Assembly: GCA_944380185.1 (NCBI GenBank)
Contig: CALWGV010000084.1
Location: forward strand, 1 to 34,203
Origin: an uncultured Lachnospiraceae bacterium
GTDB lineage: Bacteria > Bacillota > Clostridia > Lachnospirales > Lachnospiraceae
Direction of reading: 5' to 3'
Length of the DNA stretch: 34,203 nucleotides
Shown here: positions 30,503-34,203 of the stretch, piece after piece
Position numbering within the stretch: position 1 is the stretch's first letter
Layout of the letters: each line of letters starts with the position of its first letter
Made by a program: the position numbers and the translations under genes
Notes under the pieces: model-generated
What the model was told of the DNA's origin: nothing
What the model saw: only the letters and a program-made list of their open reading frames with translations
The model's database searches: none

Positions 30503-31387
30503 TCAGCGGGCGAAGATTCGATGAATAAACCGATAGGTCCCTTCGATTTGATCAGCCCTTACGATATGAGCCAGCCCATGGCCGGTTCCGGGCAGAATCT
30601 CCAATGTGACGTCATCCTTTGCTGCCTTCAGAGCGTAATAATACGACTGAGAGAAGGCCAGCGCCATGGTGTCGTCGTCCTCGCCGTGAAGAATATAGAA
30701 GGGCGGCTCGGTTCCGTCGATATCCGCCAGGGGATGGGGGGAACTGCGGAGGATCTCAGCCAGCTCTTCTCCCTTTGCGCGGAACTGGATTTCTTCCAGA
30801 TACTGAGGATTTTCTTTGCCTTTATTGACGATTTTCTCCAGATTATAGTGCTCTTCCAGGCTGGTCATGGCCCAGTAATCAACTACGCCTGCCACGCGGC
30901 AATCGTACTGGCTGTAAGCGGCAAAAGGGTCACTGACCGAACCTTTTGTGCCGCCGATGCCGATCTGGCAGGCGAGAAAGGCTCCGTGTGTCTCACCCCA
31001 GACGATGAATTTGTCCGGATTCAGATCATACTCGGAAGCTATGGATTTTAAGAAGCGGATAGCTGTCGCGGCATCGTGCAGCATGGCCGGATACGCGGCC
31101 TCATCAGCCAGCCGGTAGTTGACGGCCGCCACGGCATATCCGTATCGAAGTCCCTGCAGCATAGCCATAATGTGTCTGGTTTTGTCCCCCCGCACAAACC
31201 CGCCTCCGTGAATGTAGACGATCACGGGGTGGGGACCCTGACCTGCCTGCGGGATATACAGGTCCACTGCCTGCTTTTCCGACTCGTCTGCGTATTTTAG
31301 ATTTTTATATACTTTTGCCGTGCCGTCCAGAACATATTCCTTTATATAGGTGCTGTCATCTTTAACCGGATACGAAATCCATTCCAT
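30503..31387 (-). CDS. Alpha/beta hydrolase (esterase-like), nucleophile Ser replaced by Thr
   Basis: A 294-residue cytosolic alpha/beta hydrolase of the HGGG (hormone-sensitive lipase/acetyl-esterase-like) group. The oxyanion motif HGGG is at 60-63. The nucleophile elbow reads GETHG (131-135) where GESAG is expected, so Thr133 (codon ACA) replaces the Ser. Asp238 in HGEDDDT and His270 in GTGHG complete a triad-like set. Activity is therefore uncertain: it may be a weak esterase, a changed enzyme or a binding protein. AGGAGGT is seven bases before the ATG on the minus strand. It converges on the lactonase gene, and could deacylate a glycoside substrate of that locus, though nothing proves a link. 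Confidence 0.85.
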   Translation of the reverse strand: MEWISYPVKDDSTYIKEYVLDGTAKVYKNLKYADESEKQAVDLYIPQAGQGPHPVIVYIHGGGFVRGDKTRHIMAMLQGLRYGYAVAAVNYRLADEAAYPAMLHDAATAIRFLKSIASEYDLNPDKFIVWGETHGAFLACQIGIGGTKGSVSDPFAAYSQYDCRVAGVVDYWAMTSLEEHYNLEKIVNKGKENPQYLEEIQFRAKGEELAEILRSSPHPLADIDGTEPPFYILHGEDDDTMALAFSQSYYYALKAAKDDVTLEILPGTGHGLAHIVRADQIEGTYRFIHRIFAR

Positions 31388-31748
31388 GTGAATACCTCCT
31401 CGCCTTTATTTGAATTGATATCTGTAGAGTAGCAGGGATGAAATGCTTTGTAAACAGCGCCGGATGTTTCTGGAAATTTGTTCTGAAAAAGATGTGCGTC
31501 GGGGTGAGAGCAGTTGAATTTTATTTGTGAAAAACAGCTGCCAGCTGTCTTTCATCTCCGCGGAGGGCTTTATTCCTCTGCTATTTTCAAATAAAGGTGT
31601 AATTTTCCCGACTATATTGATATAATATCGGCAGCGGCTAGTATTGGGATAAAAGAGGCGAAAGGACAAGGTAGAGAGACTTCTTTCTCTTGAACAGCCA
31701 GTTCGACATTAATCTTAGAGACATGTGAGATGAAGGAGGAAAATGACA
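31388..31748. promoter_or_regulatory. Divergent control region between hydrolase and GNAT genes
   Basis: This 361-nt stretch holds no gene. On the minus strand TTTACA (plus 31449-31454) and TACTCT (31426-31431), 17 bp apart, make a promoter for the hydrolase. Two palindromes, ACAGCTG-C-CAGCTGT (31534-31548) and CTCCGCGGAG (31556-31565), lie in the middle. TATAAT (31621-31626) is a -10-like box for the GNAT gene with no clear -35. Confidence 0.5.
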
Positions 31749-32384
31749 ATGCTGACAATCCGAAATGAGACAGAGGCAGATTACGCTGCGGTAGAAAACC
31801 TGACAAGAAAAGCCTTCTATAATGTGTATGTGCCGGGCTGTATGGAGCACTATCTGGTCCGTGTGATGCGGGAACATGAGGATTTTGTCCCGGAGCTGGA
31901 TTTTGTGGCAGAGCTGGACGGAGAAATTGTGGGGAATATCATGTATACGAAGGCTTGCCTGACGGATGAACAGGGAACGGAGAAGACGGTACTGACTTTT
32001 GGACCTCTCAGTATTCTGCCGGAATATCAGCGGAAGGGTTATGGAAAGCTTCTGATGGAGCATTCCTTTGCCCGTGCGGCAGAACTTTCCTATGATGTGA
32101 TTGTTATCCTGGGCAGTCCGGCCAATTATGTGAGCAGCGGTTTTAAGAGCTGCAGAAAGTATAATGTCTGCACGGAAGACGGAAGATTCCCGGCGGCTAT
32201 GCTTGTAAAGGAACTGATACCCGGTGCGCTGGATGGAAGAAAATGGGTTTATCGGGAAAGCCCGGCGATGAACATTGATGCTGAAGAAGCGCAGCGCTAC
32301 GACGACAGCCTGGAGAGTCTTCCCAGGGAGTGGAGGCCCAGCCAGGAGGCGTTCTATATCATGAGTCACTCTTTTGTGGAGTGA
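31749..32384 (+). CDS. GNAT-family N-acetyltransferase (YhbS-like)
   Basis: A 211-residue acetyltransferase. The acetyl-CoA binding motif A is LSILPEYQRKGYGKLLMEH, with the RKGYGK pyrophosphate loop. VAELDGEIVGNIMYT is the preceding strand pair. The YhbS-like group has the form FGPLSILPEYQ and a C-terminal region of about 80 residues, both seen here. The substrate is unknown. The start at 31749 is preferred since AGGAGG is nine bases upstream; ATG 31743 is too close to it. The gene seems to stand alone and is not obviously linked to the sugar loci. Confidence 0.85.
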   Translation: MLTIRNETEADYAAVENLTRKAFYNVYVPGCMEHYLVRVMREHEDFVPELDFVAELDGEIVGNIMYTKACLTDEQGTEKTVLTFGPLSILPEYQRKGYGKLLMEHSFARAAELSYDVIVILGSPANYVSSGFKSCRKYNVCTEDGRFPAAMLVKELIPGALDGRKWVYRESPAMNIDAEEAQRYDDSLESLPREWRPSQEAFYIMSHSFVE

Positions 32385-32474
32385 CAGCGGATCTGACAGG
32401 AGAATTTTGTCAGCGAGCAGCTTCACTGCCTCCGGTCTGTCTTCGGCCGTAAATCATACACAACTCTATGTTTG

Positions 32475-32621
32475 GTGTGTCATCAGCGCATAGTCGACTT
32501 TTCTGCCGAGATATTCTCTCAGGACATAAATTGCAAATATTTCGCCGTGTTCGGAAAGGGAATCATCGCGGAAGGGGCCGTATCCTACAAAGCCGATGAC
32601 TTCCTGTATTATAAAATGATC
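32475..32621 (-). pseudogene. Remnant of a GNAT acetyltransferase
   Basis: On the minus strand the frame reads FIIQEVIGFVGYGPFRDD, then SEHGEIFAIYVLREYLGRKVDYALM before a stop. VIGFVGYG and IFAIYVL-x6-GRKxGYALM are motif-D/motif-A parts of a GNAT protein. The glycine of GxG is changed (RKVDYA). No start codon and no complete domain remain, so it is a decayed gene downstream of the TetR regulator. Confidence 0.65.
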
Positions 32622-32635
32622 GGTGACGCTGCAGT

Positions 32636-33181
32636 TTATCCCATTGTTTTCGTGAGAATATCGACAATATAGTCTGCGACTTCTTCCGGCGGCTGGCGCA
32701 GGCCATCCTCTATCCAGCACTGGATAACTCCCATGCATCCATATCCTCCATAGTGACTTGCCCACCTGGCCTGAACATCTGAAACATTCAGGAACCGCTC
32801 TTTTAATACATTCTCTGTTTTTTCAAGGCTCATGGCCAGGTACTGCTCAAGCATGAGTATATCATTGCGCTTGGAAAACAATACGCGATACAAATCGATG
32901 TCTTTCTGAATTTCCGATAATATATGGATGAGGATCGTTCGCAGATCTGTACTGTCAATTTGGTCTAAGACTTCCTTTGCCCGAGCGAGACATTCTTTTT
33001 CAATCTGCTCTCGCCAATCAAAAATATCGGAATAGTATTTGTAAAAGGTTGATCGATTAATACCGGCAAGTTCGCAGACTTCTTTTAAGGTAATTTCATG
33101 AAACGCCTTGTCTTCTAATAATTTAATAAAACTGTTGCGTATCATCATCTTTGTGTATCTTACCCTTGCGTCTAATGCCAT
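32636..33181 (-). CDS. TetR/AcrR-family transcriptional regulator
   Basis: A 181-residue regulator. The N-terminal TetR helix-turn-helix is visible as FHEITLKEVCELAGINRSTF followed by YKYYSDIFDWREQI. The C-terminal ligand domain (about 75-175) is variable and ends QPPEEVADYIVDILTKTMG. The start at 33181 has GAGGGGG six bases upstream on the minus strand; a TTG at 33196 would lie before the RBS. Its former neighbour, a GNAT gene, is decayed. The present target is unknown and may be its own promoter. Confidence 0.88.
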   Translation of the reverse strand: MALDARVRYTKMMIRNSFIKLLEDKAFHEITLKEVCELAGINRSTFYKYYSDIFDWREQIEKECLARAKEVLDQIDSTDLRTILIHILSEIQKDIDLYRVLFSKRNDILMLEQYLAMSLEKTENVLKERFLNVSDVQARWASHYGGYGCMGVIQCWIEDGLRQPPEEVADYIVDILTKTMG

Positions 33182-33249
33182 AATAATCCCCCTCAATAGA
33201 GTGTCTTGCGGATAATCGCTGACTGTTTCACCGTGCTGTCAATGATACT

Positions 33250-33278
33250 ATAACATACAAAAGTACAAAAAGCAACAA
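33250..33278 (-). promoter_or_regulatory. Promoter candidate for the tetR-like gene
   Basis: On the minus strand TTGTTG (plus 33273-33278) and TGTTAT (33250-33255) are 17 bp apart, about 70 bases before the start. The spacer has a direct TTTTGTA repeat. Confidence 0.45.
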
Positions 33279-33430
33279 ATGTCTACGAAAGAGCAAGGGG
33301 GGCTGTTCTTTAATTTTTCATGCGAGGAGGAAAGACAATAAGGCAGCAGAATTTTTGCTCTGCATGCGGTCCGTGGCCGAATTTGGCCGAGCAAAATGTT
33401 CCGTACAACGTTGCCGTGCGTATCATATCG

Positions 33431-33478
33431 ATTTTTTTCAAAAAAACCCTTGCATTTCCTGGATGGATAGTGTATACT
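33431..33478 (+). promoter_or_regulatory. S10 operon promoter with A/T-rich upstream element
   Basis: TTGCAT (33450-33455) and TATACT (33473-33478) are separated by 17 bp. A/T tracts at 33431-33447 directly upstream look like an UP element, as in strong ribosomal promoters. Transcription would start near 33485, giving a leader of about 240 nt. The remaining stretch 33279-33430 holds nothing I recognise. Confidence 0.85.
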
Positions 33479-33583
33479 GACTCTTGCTGTGACATTGATA
33501 GCGATGAAGCGTGAGGTTGCTGCCGTTCCCCGCCATAGGATCTGGCAGGTTTTCCGTGGAGCGAATGTCATGTTAGGAAACTG

Positions 33584-33687
33584 ACGACAAGTCACTGTAC
33601 AGATTCGGTAAACTGTCTGCCAAGGAGGCAGAGACGACGTGTGCGTATAGGAAACACACGGGAGAGTGTACAGTCACCGCTTGTCGT
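33584..33687 (+). ncRNA. Multi-branched structured leader of the S10 operon
   Basis: Nested complementary pairs define a branched fold. ACGACAAG (33584-33591) pairs with CTTGTCGT (33680-33687) and ACTGTACA (33594-33601) pairs with TGTACAGT (33667-33674). Inside are the hairpins TCTGCC/GGCAGA (33616-33632) and CGTGTG/CACACG (33638-33660). Such a leader fits a ribosomal-protein autoregulatory site (an operon-encoded protein such as L4 would be the usual ligand), but this is inference. Confidence 0.75.
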
Positions 33688-33696
33688 ACTTCAATC

Positions 33697-33722
33697 AAAA
33701 GTGCGAAAAGGAGGCGACTTTT
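33697..33722 (+). promoter_or_regulatory. rpsJ ribosome binding site in a hairpin loop
   Basis: AAAAGT-g-CG (33697-33705) pairs with CGACTTTT (33715-33722), leaving the loop AAAAGGAGG (33706-33714) that contains the full AAGGAGG site. The site ends 11 bases before the rpsJ ATG; the stem may shorten this distance in the folded RNA. Confidence 0.6.
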
Positions 33723-33725
33723 TTT

Positions 33726-34037
33726 ATGGCAAATCAGGTAATGAGAATCACCCTCAAGGCTTACGATCACAAGCTGGTGGATCAGTCCGCGGCTAAGATC
33801 ATCGACACCGTAAAGAAGACAGGTTCCAAGGTGAGCGGACCCGTGCCGCTGCCCACGAAGAAGGAAGTTGTCACGATTCTGAGAGCTGTACACAAGTACA
33901 AGGATTCCAGAGAGCAGTTCGAGCAGAGAACGCACAAGAGACTGATCGACATCATCTCTCCCTCTCAGAAGACCGTTGACGCTCTGTCTCGTCTGGAGAT
34001 GCCTGCCGGCGTGTACATCGACATCAAGATGAAATAA
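33726..34037 (+). CDS. rpsJ: 30S ribosomal protein S10
   Basis: A 103-residue protein of the small subunit, also known as the antitermination factor NusE. The length is exactly the usual one. Conserved segments include [14 protein letters not shown]-like [24 protein letters not shown], and [18 protein letters not shown]. It is the first gene of the S10 operon, followed by rplC. The start at 33726 has AAGGAGG in its leader; a GTG at 33666 lies inside the structured leader and is not used. Confidence 0.98.
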   Translation: MANQVMRITLKAYDHKLVDQSAAKIIDTVKKTGSKVSGPVPLPTKKEVVTILRAVHKYKDSREQFEQRTHKRLIDIISPSQKTVDALSRLEMPAGVYIDIKMK

Positions 34038-34054
34038 GCCTGAGGCGAGATTTT

Positions 34055-34159
34055 CAGGAAACAATCAATTCAAGACAATCCTGGATGCTTAGATATAGAA
34101 GCAACAAGCGTTTTGTTCCACTTATATCTTGCTGTACTAGGATGATTGCGAAAGCAATC
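34055..34159 (+). promoter_or_regulatory. Structured spacer between rpsJ and rplC
   Basis: The 150-nt gap contains three stems. They are CAGGA/TCCTG (34055-34083), a longer stem with internal loops (GATATA 34092-34097 with TATATC 34123-34128, AACAA 34103-34107 with TTGTT 34113-34117), and GATTGC-GAAA-GCAATC (34144-34159), a perfect stem with a GNRA loop. No T-run follows, so none is an ordinary terminator. Confidence 0.6.
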
Positions 34160-34187
34160 CGCTGTAGATCAACAGGAGGTAGAAAAA

Positions 34188-34203
34188 ATGAAGAAAGCGA
34201 TCT
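34188..34203 (+). CDS. rplC: 50S ribosomal protein L3, first codons only
   Basis: The frame ATG-AAG-AAA-GCG-ATC begins MKKAI, the usual start of clostridial L3, and runs off the window. AGGAGG (34174-34179) lies eight bases before the ATG. Its place after rpsJ matches the S10 operon order, which supports the call despite only five codons. Confidence 0.85.

Overview
The window looks like a chromosomal segment of a gut-type clostridium, most likely a Lachnospiraceae member. The evidence is Gram-positive style lipoproteins with LAAC lipoboxes, strong AGGAGG ribosome binding sites, EF-Tu and S10 sequences of Clostridia type, and many PTS/GH1 beta-glucoside genes under LicR-, RpiR- and AraC-type regulators. 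The species cannot be named from the sequence alone.

The window is bracketed by two core translation operons. It opens inside tuf (end of the str operon, with a strong terminator) and closes with rpsJ and the first codons of rplC (start of the S10 operon). The roughly 32.8 kb between them is accessory. Left part (1.0-7.5 kb): a flavinylated, FAD-dependent reductase lipoprotein, an FG-GAP-like cytosolic protein, a YjjG-like HAD phosphatase overlapping a cardiolipin synthase, and a YARHG lipoprotein.

Middle part (7.6-25 kb): several beta-glucoside PTS loci in series. (a) A LicR-like PRD activator, an odd IIB/half-IIC fusion, then cellobiose-family IIC, a GH1 6-phospho-beta-glucosidase, IIB and IIA; this unit converges on and overlaps an rRNA methyltransferase gene. 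(b) An RpiR regulator facing a minus-strand operon of a GH1 enzyme and a Glc-family IIBC, with a clear palindromic operator. (c) A decayed locus: an AraC-GH39 regulator with an internal deletion, a IIBC gene lacking its last quarter, and a GH1 gene lacking its first two thirds, fused by deletion scars.

Right part (23-30.4 kb): a divergent locus around one control region. On the minus strand lie rpiR, a double VOC protein and a GH1 enzyme. On the plus strand lie fructose-family IIC, IIA and IIB, a Gfo/Idh/MocA dehydrogenase and a beta-propeller lactonase. Together they suggest uptake and phosphorylation of a glycoside followed by oxidation, lactone opening and glycosidic cleavage. This is the best candidate here for an undescribed pathway.

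The last part holds an alpha/beta hydrolase with Thr in place of the nucleophilic Ser, a GNAT acetyltransferase, a GNAT remnant, a TetR regulator, and the S10 promoter. That promoter is followed by a long leader with a multi-branched RNA fold and an RBS displayed in a hairpin loop, a good candidate for ribosomal-protein autoregulation.
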